In this document: positions 1 to 6,216 of the stretch, one piece after another | How the letters are laid out: each line of letters opens with the position of its first letter | Position numbering within the stretch: the first letter of the stretch is position 1 | Assembly (NCBI GenBank): GCA_027030825.1 | Contig: JALVEM010000286.1 | Span: 1 to 9,667, forward strand | Direction: 5' to 3' | Source of the DNA: Thiohalobacter sp. | GTDB taxonomy: Bacteria > Pseudomonadota > Gammaproteobacteria > Thiohalobacterales > Thiohalobacteraceae | DNA length: 9,667 bases | Program-made: the position numbers and the translations under genes | The notes under the pieces: model-generated | What the model was told of the DNA's origin: nothing | Databases searched by the model: none | The model's input: the letters and a program-made list of their open reading frames with translations, nothing else

Positions 1-401
1 GCCTGGGACGGCGCCTGCTGCTGCACATCGACGACCTCATGCACACCGGCGAGGAAATCCCCGCCGTGCCGCAGGACGCACCGCTCAAGGACACCCTCCA
101 CGAGATGACCCGCAAGGGACTGGGCATGACGGCGGTGCTCGACGACGAAGGGCGGATCGTGGGCGTGTTCACCGACGGGGACCTGCGGCGCGCCATCGAC
201 CGCAACGAGGACCTGCACAACACCCGTGTCGCCACGCTCATGAACCCCAATTGCAAGACGGTGCGACCCGGCCTGCTGGCCGCCGAGGCGCTGGCCATCA
301 TGCAGGCCAACCGCATCAACGGCCTGTTCGTGGTCGACGAACAGCACCGTCCCATAGGCGCCCTCGGCATGCACGACCTGCTGCGGGCCGGTGTCATGTA
401 G
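1..401 (+). CDS. kdsD: Arabinose-5-phosphate isomerase KdsD, C-terminal part (5' end outside window)
   Basis: This is the last 132 residues of a KdsD/KpsF/GutQ-family isomerase; the first complete codon is at position 3. The family interconverts ribulose 5-phosphate and arabinose 5-phosphate, the first committed step to Kdo for LPS, in the cytoplasm. The catalytic SIS domain lies upstream of the window and cannot be judged. What is visible is the end of the linker (LGRRLLL) and two tandem CBS domains, about residues 13-72 and 80-132 of the fragment. The first contains the typical GVFTDGDLRR segment. The gene ends with TAG, 14 nt before kdsC. The assignment rests on the CBS pair and on the kdsC-lptC-lptA-lptB context; GutQ or KpsF paralogues share the architecture but not this neighbourhood. 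Confidence 0.93.
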   Translation, partial: LGRRLLLHIDDLMHTGEEIPAVPQDAPLKDTLHEMTRKGLGMTAVLDDEGRIVGVFTDGDLRRAIDRNEDLHNTRVATLMNPNCKTVRPGLLAAEALAIMQANRINGLFVVDEQHRPIGALGMHDLLRAGVM

Positions 402-415
402 ACCAACGGAACCCG

Positions 416-946
416 ATGGAAATGAAAGACGTACTCGAGAAGGCCGCGCGCGTCAGACTGCTGCTGTTCGACGTCGACGGCGTGCTGACCGACGGCTCAC
501 TCTTCTACGGCGACGACGGCCAGGAATACAAGGCCTTCAATTCGCGTGACGGGCACGGCATCGCCATGCTCAACCGCCACCGCTGTGTCGAGATCGGCAT
601 CATCACGGGCCGCACCTCCGAGGTGGTGAACCACCGGGTGAAGAACCTCGGCATCCGGCATGTCTACCAGGGCCAGCGCAACAAGGTGCCGGCCTTCGAG
701 GAACTCTGTTCGCGGCTGGACATCGCGCCGGAGGCGGTCGCCTACGTCGGCGACGACGTGGTGGACCTGCCCGTGATGCGTCGGGTCGGTCTCGCCATCG
801 CGGTGCAGGATGCGCATCCGTTCGTGAAGAAGCACGCGCACTGGATCACGCCGAACCCGGGCGGGCGCGGCGCCGCGCGCGATGTGTGCGAGTTGCTGCT
901 GGAGGCCCACGGGCTGCTGCAGCAGGAACTGGACAGCTACCTTTGA
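416..946 (+). CDS. kdsC: 3-deoxy-D-manno-octulosonate 8-phosphate phosphatase KdsC
   Basis: The 176-residue protein matches the usual size of KdsC, which hydrolyses Kdo 8-phosphate to Kdo and phosphate in the cytoplasm. It is a minimal, capless HAD phosphatase. The nucleophile motif FDVDGVLTDG is at residues 18-27, with Asp19 as nucleophile and Asp21 as acid/base. The second motif is the IITGR segment, followed by a Lys in the GQRNK region and by the Mg-binding GDDVVDLPVM at about residues 112-121. ATG 416 is chosen because an ACGGA sequence precedes it by 5 nt and it follows kdsD by 14 nt. A second in-frame ATG two codons later (422) is an equally plausible start. The frame stays open upstream into kdsD, but that extension is a shadow. 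The 3' end overlaps the TTG start of lptC. Confidence 0.95.
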   Translation: MEMKDVLEKAARVRLLLFDVDGVLTDGSLFYGDDGQEYKAFNSRDGHGIAMLNRHRCVEIGIITGRTSEVVNHRVKNLGIRHVYQGQRNKVPAFEELCSRLDIAPEAVAYVGDDVVDLPVMRRVGLAIAVQDAHPFVKKHAHWITPNPGGRGAARDVCELLLEAHGLLQQELDSYL

Positions 947-1518
947 GTCCCTGGCGCCTGACCGGCCTGCTCCTTCTCGCCGCGCTGCTGAGCTGGTGGG
1001 TCTACCGTGCCGTCCAGACCGGCCCGGAAAAGACCGCCGAGCGTACCGGCCATGTGCCGGAAGCCTACGCCACGGCGCTCGAGACCCGACGCTACGACCG
1101 CGATGGCCGGCTGATGCAGACGCTGACGGCGAAGCGGATGACACGCTTCGCCGACGACGGCGTCACGGAACTCGAGTCACCCGCTCTCGCCCTGTTTCCG
1201 GTCGAGGGGCCGCGCTGGAAGGCCACGGCGGCCCGGGCCTATCTCTCCGCCGACGGCGAGCGCATCGACCTGCGCGAGCGCGTGCGCATCCACCGCCTGC
1301 CCGGCCGCGGCACCCCGCCGGGCCTGCTGGCCACGCGCCGCCTGCTGGTGTTTCCCGAGCGGGACGAGGCCGAGACCGACGAGAAGATCACCTGGCGCAC
1401 GCCCGACCTCACCGTCACCGCCGTGGGCATGCGCGCCCGGCTGGACACGAGCGAAGTCGATCTGCTATCACAGGTGCGCGCCCGCCTGGCGCCGCCCCAT
1501 GACAAGGACGAAAGCTGA
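943..1518 (+). CDS. lptC: LPS export protein LptC
   Basis: LptC is the bitopic inner-membrane protein that passes LPS from the LptB2FG transporter to LptA. Starting at TTG 943 the protein has 191 residues, which is the family's usual length. It has one N-terminal membrane segment (about residues 6-21, LTGLLLLAALLSWWVYR), followed by a periplasmic beta-jellyroll rich in alternating polar and hydrophobic residues, including RRYDRDGRLMQTLTAKRM and WRTPDLTVTAVGMRARLDTSEV. The TTG start is preferred because it overlaps the kdsC stop (TTGA) and puts the membrane segment directly at the N-terminus. An upstream in-frame ATG at 886 would add 19 residues that are read inside kdsC and are atypical. The stop TGA shares one base with the ATG of lptA, so the two are probably translationally coupled. 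LptC sequences diverge strongly, so the call leans on topology plus position. Confidence 0.9.
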   Translation: MSPWRLTGLLLLAALLSWWVYRAVQTGPEKTAERTGHVPEAYATALETRRYDRDGRLMQTLTAKRMTRFADDGVTELESPALALFPVEGPRWKATAARAYLSADGERIDLRERVRIHRLPGRGTPPGLLATRRLLVFPERDEAETDEKITWRTPDLTVTAVGMRARLDTSEVDLLSQVRARLAPPHDKDES

Positions 1519-2069
1519 TGCACACTCGCCTCGCACTGCTGCTCTGCTGCCTGTTCGCGCACCCGCCGGCGGCGCACGCGCTCGATTCGGACCGCAGCCA
1601 GCCGGTGCTGCTGGAGGCCGATCAGGCCACCCTCAGCGACCGCGAGGGGGTGGGGGTCTATCGAGGCAATGTCATCGTGAGGCAGGGCACGATGCGCATC
1701 ACGGGCGACGTGCTCACCCTCTACAGCCGCGACGGGCGCATCGTGCGGGCCATCATGGAAGGCAATCCCGCCACCTTCCGGCAGCGGCCGGAGGGCAAGC
1801 CGGAGGATGTGCGGGCCCGGGCGCGCCGCATGGACTACGAAGCCGAAAAGGACCGCATCGTGCTGACCGGCCGGGCCGTGGTCTGGCAGGGCGGCGACGT
1901 CTTTCGCAGCGAACGCATCGTCTACGACCTCGCCCGCGACCGGGTCGAGGCCGGCGGCACCGCCGACGGCAAGACGGACAAGGGCGGCGAAGGCGGCCGG
2001 GTCCACATCATCCTGCAGCCGGCGGCCGCACCCGAAGGCGAGGACGCGGACGGCGACGAGAAACCATGA
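1518..2069 (+). CDS. lptA: Periplasmic LPS transport bridge protein LptA
   Basis: LptA is the soluble periplasmic protein whose beta-jellyroll (OstA-like) units form the LPS bridge from LptC to outer-membrane LptD. The 183-residue precursor has a signal peptide with a hydrophobic core at about residues 5-14 and a probable cleavage after PAAHA (residue 21). The mature part starts LDSDRSQPVLLEADQATL, and OstA-type repeats follow: GVYRGNVIVRQGTMRITGDVL, RRMDYEAEKDRIVLTGRAVV and GGDVFRSERIVYDL. The tail after about residue 150 is polar, acidic and Gly-rich, probably disordered. The start overlaps the lptC stop by one base, and the stop overlaps the lptB start as ATGA, so lptC-lptA-lptB behave as one coupled unit. 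Confidence 0.94.
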   Translation: MHTRLALLLCCLFAHPPAAHALDSDRSQPVLLEADQATLSDREGVGVYRGNVIVRQGTMRITGDVLTLYSRDGRIVRAIMEGNPATFRQRPEGKPEDVRARARRMDYEAEKDRIVLTGRAVVWQGGDVFRSERIVYDLARDRVEAGGTADGKTDKGGEGGRVHIILQPAAAPEGEDADGDEKP

Positions 2070-2791
2070 GCTGTCTTGCCGCCATCGCGATCAGCAAGCG
2101 CTTTCGCGAACGTCAGGTGGTCAATCACGTCACCCTGCAGGTCCAGAGCGGCGAGGTCGTGGGGTTGCTCGGACCGAACGGGGCCGGCAAGACCACCTGC
2201 TTCTACATGATCGCCGGCCTCATCGGCTGCGACACGGGAGAGATCCTGATCGACCAGACCCCCCTGACCCATGCCCCGGTGCACGTGCGGGCGCGTCACG
2301 GCCTCACCTACCTGCCTCAGGAGGCCTCCATCTTCCGGCGTCTGACGGTGCGCGAAAACGTGCTCGCCATCCTCGAACTCCAGCGCGGGCTCGACCGCAA
2401 GACCCGGGAGCAGCGCCTCGACTCGCTGCTCGGCGAGCTGCACGTCGCCCATCTCGCCGAACAGAAGGGGCAGAGCCTCTCGGGCGGCGAGCGCCGGCGG
2501 GTGGAGATCGCCCGGGCGCTGGCGAGCCGGCCGCGGTTCGTGCTGCTCGACGAACCCTTCGCCGGAGTCGACCCGATCTCGGTCGGAGACATCCAGGGGA
2601 TCGTCCGGCATCTGGTGGACCGGGACATCGGTGTGCTGATCACCGACCACAACGTGCGCGAGACGCTGGGAATCTGCGACCGCGCCTATATTCTCAATGA
2701 AGGAACGGTGATCGCGAACGGCACCCCGGAGGCGATCCTGGCCAACGAGGAGGTCCGCGCATGCTATCTGGGCGAAGGCTTCCGGCTGTGA
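2066..2791 (+). CDS. lptB: LPS export ATP-binding protein LptB
   Basis: LptB is the cytoplasmic ATPase dimer of the LptB2FG complex that extracts LPS from the inner membrane. The 241-residue length equals that of the E. coli protein. Visible motifs are Walker A GPNGAGKTT (residues 36-44, Lys42), the Q-loop LPQEASIFRR (Gln85; Phe90 and Arg91 lie where the enteric protein contacts LptF/LptG), the signature LSGGERRR (138-145), Walker B FVLLDEPFAGVDP (catalytic Glu163) and the switch His195 in ITDHNVRETL. The C-terminus YLGEGFRL is also characteristic. The ATG overlaps the lptA stop, so translation is probably coupled. The earlier part of this open frame, back to 1499, lies over lptA and is not coding. 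An 82-bp gap follows before rpoN. Confidence 0.97.
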   Translation: MSCLAAIAISKRFRERQVVNHVTLQVQSGEVVGLLGPNGAGKTTCFYMIAGLIGCDTGEILIDQTPLTHAPVHVRARHGLTYLPQEASIFRRLTVRENVLAILELQRGLDRKTREQRLDSLLGELHVAHLAEQKGQSLSGGERRRVEIARALASRPRFVLLDEPFAGVDPISVGDIQGIVRHLVDRDIGVLITDHNVRETLGICDRAYILNEGTVIANGTPEAILANEEVRACYLGEGFRL

Positions 2792-2803
2792 CCATGCCCG
2801 GGG

Positions 2804-2820
2804 CTGGCACACAAAATGCT
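2804..2820 (+). promoter_or_regulatory. Candidate sigma-54 (-24/-12) promoter upstream of rpoN
   Basis: The sequence CTGGCACACAAAATGCT aligns without gaps to the sigma-54 consensus YTGGCACGRNNNTTGCW. The TGGCAC -24 element is complete, the -12 GC (2818-2819) is present, and the GG and GC dinucleotides have the required spacing. Mismatches are A for G and C for R after the -24 box, and A for the first T of the -12 box. Transcription would start near 2831, giving a leader of about 43 nt before the rpoN ATG. The 82-bp gap is the longest between genes in the window, so it is a sensible promoter site. No activator binding site or sigma-70 promoter of comparable quality was seen. This is a motif match by eye, not a demonstrated promoter; the site could also serve for binding and repression by the holoenzyme. 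Confidence 0.55.
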
Positions 2821-2864
2821 AATCGGGTAAAGTCGAAGTCACGGAGAACGAACCGCCGTTCTTC

Positions 2865-2868
2865 AGGA
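2865..2868 (+). promoter_or_regulatory. Ribosome binding site of rpoN
   Basis: AGGA lies 5 nt upstream of ATG 2874 and supports that start. rpoN is the first gene after the 82-bp gap and has its own Shine-Dalgarno sequence rather than overlapping the gene before it. Confidence 0.6.
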
Positions 2869-2873
2869 CAACC

Positions 2874-4361
2874 ATGAAGCAGACGCTACAGCTCAAACTG
2901 GGTCAGCAGCTCACCATGACCCCCCAACTGCAGCAGGCGATCCGGCTGCTGCAGCTCTCCACCGTAGAACTCCAGCTCGAGATCCAGCAGGCCCTGGAAT
3001 CCAACCTGATGCTCGAGGTTGCCGAGAACGAGCAGCCCGAGACGAACGATCCGGCGAGCGAGGCGGAAACCGCCGAGGCCGCCTCGCTCGAGGAACCGGT
3101 CGCGGAGCTCCCCGAGGAAGCCCCGGTCGCCGAGCCCGCCACCGACAGCATCCCCGAGGATCTGCCCGTCGACACCCGCTGGGAGGAAATCTTCGATTCC
3201 GGCGCCACCAGCTTCAGCGCCTCCGCCGACGAGGAGGGTCGCGATTTCTTCGAGACCCACGACAGCGGCGGCCAGACCCTGCACGACCATCTGATGTGGC
3301 AGATGGAACTGACGCCGATGTCGGACACCGACCGGATCATCGCCACGGCCATCATCGACGCCATCGGCGAGGACGGCTACCTCGGCCTGCCGCTCGAGGA
3401 GATCATCGAGAGCCTGCGCGAGGAACTGCCGGAACTGGAACCGGAAGAGGTCGAGGCCGTGCTGCATCGCATCCAGCAGTTCGATCCGGTGGGCGTCGGG
3501 TCCCGGGACCCGCGCGAGTGCCTGCTGATCCAGCTCAACCATCTGCCCGAGGACACGCCTTGGCGCAGCGAGGCGCTGCGGCTCGTGGACGAGCATCTGG
3601 AACTGCTCGGTCATCGCGACTTCAACCAGCTCATGCGCCGCATGAAGCTCGACGAGGCCGCGCTGCGCGAGGTCATCGCCCTCATCCAGCAGCTCGACCC
3701 GCATCCGGGGTCGCAGATCTCGGACAACACGGCCCCCTACGTCATCCCGGATGTCTACGTGTTCAAGCGCGACGGACGCTGGCATGTCGAGCTCAACCCG
3801 GAGGCCACGCCGAAGCTGCGCATCAATGCCCAGTATGCTGGCATGATCCGGCGCGCAGACTCCAGTGCCGACAACAATTACCTGCGCACGCACCTGCAGG
3901 AGGCCCGCTGGTTCATCAAGAGCCTGCAGAGCCGCCACGAGACCCTGCTCAAGGTGGCCCGCTGCATTGTCGAATACCAGCAGGAGTTCTTCGAACACGG
4001 CGAGGAGGCCATGAAGCCCCTGGTGCTGCGCGATGTCGCCGAGGCGGTGGAAATGCACGAATCGACCATCTCCCGCGTCACCACCCAGAAGTACATGCAC
4101 ACCCCGCGCGGCATCTTCGAATTCAAGTATTTCTTCTCCAGTCACGTGAGCACGGCCGACGGCGGCGAGTGTTCCGCCATCGCCATCCGCGCGATGATCC
4201 GCAAGCTGATCGCCGACGAGGATCCGCGCAAGCCGCTCAGCGACAGCCGCATCGCGCAGCTGCTCTCCGACCGGGGAATCCAGGTGGCGCGCCGCACTAT
4301 CGCCAAGTACCGGGAGGCCATGGGCATTCCGCCTTCGAACGAGCGCCGCCGACTCGCCTGA
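2874..4361 (+). CDS. rpoN: RNA polymerase sigma-54 factor RpoN
   Basis: RpoN directs RNA polymerase to -24/-12 promoters that need an AAA+ activator, typically for nitrogen, motility and envelope functions. The 495 residues compare with 477 in E. coli. Region I (about 1-48) is the Gln/Leu-rich activator-interacting segment, with LGQQLTMTPQLQQAIRLLQL. Region II (about 50-120) is a long Glu/Ala/Pro-rich acidic linker with AENEQPE and AEAASLEEP. The core-binding domain covers roughly 125-310. The helix-turn-helix for the -12 element is near 385-404 (LRDVAEAVEMHESTISRV). The RpoN box ARRTIAKYRE (472-481), which reads the -24 element, differs from the common ARRTVAKYRE by one conservative change. 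A strong candidate sigma-54 promoter precedes the gene, hinting at autoregulation. hpf and ptsN follow, as in many proteobacteria, and EIIA-Ntr often connects to sigma-54 physiology. Confidence 0.98.
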   Translation: MKQTLQLKLGQQLTMTPQLQQAIRLLQLSTVELQLEIQQALESNLMLEVAENEQPETNDPASEAETAEAASLEEPVAELPEEAPVAEPATDSIPEDLPVDTRWEEIFDSGATSFSASADEEGRDFFETHDSGGQTLHDHLMWQMELTPMSDTDRIIATAIIDAIGEDGYLGLPLEEIIESLREELPELEPEEVEAVLHRIQQFDPVGVGSRDPRECLLIQLNHLPEDTPWRSEALRLVDEHLELLGHRDFNQLMRRMKLDEAALREVIALIQQLDPHPGSQISDNTAPYVIPDVYVFKRDGRWHVELNPEATPKLRINAQYAGMIRRADSSADNNYLRTHLQEARWFIKSLQSRHETLLKVARCIVEYQQEFFEHGEEAMKPLVLRDVAEAVEMHESTISRVTTQKYMHTPRGIFEFKYFFSSHVSTADGGECSAIAIRAMIRKLIADEDPRKPLSDSRIAQLLSDRGIQVARRTIAKYREAMGIPPSNERRRLA

Positions 4362-4393
4362 GGACCGGGCGGCGCCACAACGGCAACATGGAC

Positions 4394-4399
4394 AAGGAG
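4394..4399 (+). promoter_or_regulatory. Strong ribosome binding site of hpf
   Basis: AAGGAG lies 7 nt before ATG 4407, close to the ideal Shine-Dalgarno sequence. It also sits inside a four-residue open frame (ATG 4388 to TGA 4402, MDKE) whose stop is 4 nt before the hpf start. Confidence 0.75.
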
Positions 4400-4406
4400 T
4401 GACGAG

Positions 4407-4742
4407 ATGCAGATTATCCTGACCGGGCATCATGTCGACATCACCGATGCATTGCGTCAATACGTGAACACGAAGATGGAACGCCTGGAGCGGCACTTCG
4501 ATCACGTCACGGACACCCATGTGGTGCTCAGCGTGGAGAAGCAGCGGCAGAAGGCGGAGGCCACCATGCACGTGAGCGGCGGGCGCATCTTCGCCGACAA
4601 CACGGAAGAAGACATGTACGCCGCCATCGATGGCCTGGTCGACAAGCTGGACCGGCAGCTCGTCAAGTTCAAGGAGCGGCTCAAGGACCATCACCGCAAG
4701 GAGAAGCTGGCTCAGGAACAGGCGATCCGGAAGGAAGAATGA
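4407..4742 (+). CDS. hpf: Ribosome hibernation promoting factor HPF (short form)
   Basis: HPF binds the 30S decoding channel in slow-growing cells and promotes inactive 100S ribosome dimers. The 111-residue protein has the S30AE/YhbH fold from the first residues: MQIILTGHHVDITDALRQYV, then KMERLERHF, the strand THVVLSVEKQRQKAEATMHV, and DNTEEDMYAAIDGLVDKLDRQLVKFKERLKDHHRK. It is the short type, without the C-terminal dimerisation domain of long HPF, but has a charged tail of about 15 residues (KEKLAQEQAIRKEE) beyond the conserved core; E. coli HPF has 95 residues. The position between rpoN and ptsN is the conserved one. The stop shares bases with an ATG at 4739 that could extend ptsN, but that start is not favoured. 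Confidence 0.96.
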   Translation: MQIILTGHHVDITDALRQYVNTKMERLERHFDHVTDTHVVLSVEKQRQKAEATMHVSGGRIFADNTEEDMYAAIDGLVDKLDRQLVKFKERLKDHHRKEKLAQEQAIRKEE

Positions 4743-4754
4743 AACCGGCGACCG

Positions 4755-4766
4755 GCGGCCGGCCGC
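4755..4766 (+). repeat. 12-bp perfect palindrome between hpf and ptsN
   Basis: GCGGCCGGCCGC reads the same on both strands. It lies in the 56-bp gap between hpf and ptsN, 32 nt before the ptsN start. In RNA it could form only a 4-bp stem with a CCGG loop, so it may be a chance product of high GC or a protein-binding site. No function can be assigned. Confidence 0.35.
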
Positions 4767-4774
4767 GACACCAT

Positions 4775-4790
4775 CCCGTGACGACGGGAG
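4775..4790 (+). promoter_or_regulatory. ptsN ribosome binding site overlapped by a small hairpin
   Basis: CCCGT (4775-4779), a GACG loop and ACGGG (4784-4788) can form a perfect 5-bp GC-rich hairpin. Its 3' arm covers the first bases of GGGAG (4786-4790), the Shine-Dalgarno sequence 8 nt before ATG 4799. The hairpin could dampen ptsN translation unless opened by ribosomes finishing hpf. The pairing is directly visible; the regulatory meaning is inference. Confidence 0.4.
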
Positions 4791-4798
4791 AGAAGACG

Positions 4799-5266
4799 AT
4801 GGAAATCGGCAGTCTGCTCGAAGAGGACCGTGTACTCTGGCATTTGCCGGCACGCAGCAAGAAGCGCGCCCTGGAGGCGCTGGCGGAAATCCTCTCCCAT
4901 GCCTCGGCCGATCTCACGCCCGAGGAGATCTTCGACATCCTCATCAACCGGGAGCGGCTGGGCAGCACCGGCCTCGGTTCCGGCGTGGCCATTCCCCACG
5001 GGCGCGTGAGTGGCCTGGAGGCCCCGGTAGGGGCCTTCGCCTCGCTCGAGCAGCCCATCGACTTCGGCAGCGTGGACAACGAGCCCGTGGATCTGCTCTT
5101 CGCCCTGCTCGTGCCCGAGGAGGATCCCGATGCCCATCTCGCGCTGCTGGCCTCGCTGGCCCGGATGTTCAGCGATCCCGTGTTCACGGGCGAACTCCGC
5201 AAGGGGCGCACGCCCGGCGAGCTCTTTCGCCTGCTGAGCTCGGAGGGTGGCCGGACACCGGCATGA
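4799..5266 (+). CDS. ptsN: Nitrogen-PTS EIIA protein PtsN (EIIA-Ntr)
   Basis: EIIA-Ntr is the terminal phosphoacceptor of the nitrogen-related phosphotransferase chain and acts as a cytoplasmic regulator, in enterics of potassium transport and kinases, rather than as a sugar carrier. The 155 residues form one EIIA type-2 (fructose/mannitol-type) domain. Landmarks are SKKRALEALAEIL (residues 20-32), INRERLGSTGLGSGVAIPHGR with the phosphorylated His67, and NEPVDLLFALLVPEEDPDAHLALLASLARMF. ATG 4799 is chosen because it has GGGAG 8 nt upstream and gives a normal N-terminus. An in-frame ATG at 4739, overlapping the hpf stop, would add 20 basic, low-complexity residues not usual in the family. The stop overlaps the hprK start as ATGA. 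No dedicated EI-Ntr (PtsP) or NPr gene is in the window, so the likely donor is the HPr encoded downstream. Confidence 0.95.
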   Translation: MEIGSLLEEDRVLWHLPARSKKRALEALAEILSHASADLTPEEIFDILINRERLGSTGLGSGVAIPHGRVSGLEAPVGAFASLEQPIDFGSVDNEPVDLLFALLVPEEDPDAHLALLASLARMFSDPVFTGELRKGRTPGELFRLLSSEGGRTPA

Positions 5267-6216
5267 CCGGCGAACAGCCCACCACCGGCGATCTCTTCGA
5301 GGCGCTCGCCCGCCGTCTGCATCTCGAATGGCTGGAAGGCGATCACGAGCGACGCATTCGCTTCGCGCCCGACGAGAGCCCCGAGACGAGCTCCCTCATC
5401 GGCCACCTCAACTTCATTCACACGCACCGCATCCAGGTCATCGGGCACTCCGAGTACGCCTATCTCGACCAGTTGAGCGACAGCGCCCGGCACGAGACGC
5501 TCGACCGCCTGTTCACCGACAGCACCGACGTCATCCTGCTCGCCAACGGCCTCCCCGCCGACGAGGCCCTGCGCAGCCGCGCCCGCGAGACCGGCATCTC
5601 GCTGTGGCGCTCCGATCTGAGCAGCCACAATCTGATCAGCCACATCGAATACCACTACACGCAGCATTACTCGCCCCGCATCACGCTGCATGGGGTGTTC
5701 CTCGAGGTGATCGGCATGGGCGTGCTCATCACCGGCGAGGCCGCCATGGGCAAGAGCGAACTCGCCCTCGAACTGATCAGCCGGGGCCACCGCCTGATCG
5801 CCGACGACACCCCCGAGTTCGCCCGTGTCGCGCCGGACATCCTCAGCGGCCGCTGCCCGCCCATGCTCCAGGATCTGCTGGAGGTGCGTGGCCTGGGTAT
5901 CCTCGACATCCGGGCCATGTTCGGCGACACCGCGATCAAGTTCAGCAAGTATCTGCGCCTCATCGTCCATCTCCGCCGCATGTCGGAGCATGAACTGGCC
6001 GGCCTGGATCGGCTCAAGGGCAGCCAGCGCATGCGGACCATCCTCGGTGTGGAGATTCCGGAGATCACCCTTCCCGTGGCGCCCGGGCGCAACCTCGCCG
6101 TCCTGGTGGAGACCGCTGCCCGAAATCACATCCTGCTGCAACGGGGTCACGACGCCGCGGCCAAGCTCATCGAACGCCAGCAGCAGCGGCTGGCGCACGA
6201 CTGGCACGCGCCATGA
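5263..6216 (+). CDS. hprK: HPr kinase/phosphorylase HprK
   Basis: HprK phosphorylates and dephosphorylates HPr on Ser46, setting the balance between PTS states. The 317 residues fit the family. The N-terminal DRTGG-like domain (about 1-130) includes VIGHSEYAYL and TDVILLANGLPADEAL. The C-terminal kinase domain has TLHGVFLEV with the conserved His143, a P-loop GEAAMGKS (158-165), GHRLIADDTPEF with the acidic pair Asp181-Asp182, the signature LEVRGLGILDIRAMFG and the late motif LPVAPGRNLAVLVETAARNH. The P-loop keeps G-x4-GKS but has Ala-Ala-Met where most HprK have Ser-Gly-Ile/Val. The start overlaps the ptsN stop by 4 nt, and its nearest Shine-Dalgarno-like sequence (GGAGG, 5242-5246) is 16 nt away, so translation is probably coupled to ptsN. 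The stop overlaps rapZ. Confidence 0.94.
   Translation: MTGEQPTTGDLFEALARRLHLEWLEGDHERRIRFAPDESPETSSLIGHLNFIHTHRIQVIGHSEYAYLDQLSDSARHETLDRLFTDSTDVILLANGLPADEALRSRARETGISLWRSDLSSHNLISHIEYHYTQHYSPRITLHGVFLEVIGMGVLITGEAAMGKSELALELISRGHRLIADDTPEFARVAPDILSGRCPPMLQDLLEVRGLGILDIRAMFGDTAIKFSKYLRLIVHLRRMSEHELAGLDRLKGSQRMRTILGVEIPEITLPVAPGRNLAVLVETAARNHILLQRGHDAAAKLIERQQQRLAHDWHAP

Noticed and set aside
2805..2833. A sigma-70 promoter in the lptB-rpoN gap (TGGCAC as -35 with TAAAGT as -10)
   Set aside because: The -35 agrees poorly with TTGACA and the -10 matches 4 of 6. The same bases fit the sigma-54 consensus much better.
2886..4853. A 655-codon open frame on the minus strand opposite rpoN and hpf
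   Set aside because: It is the mirror of highly conserved genes in a GC-rich sequence where stop codons are rare. Its composition is low-complexity (His, Asp, Leu, Val, Gly runs), it has no recognisable domain, and rpoN and hpf are certain on the plus strand.
4681..6207. A 508-codon minus-strand open frame opposite ptsN and hprK
   Set aside because: It shows the same shadow pattern: no domain, biased composition, and motif-rich ptsN and hprK on the other strand.
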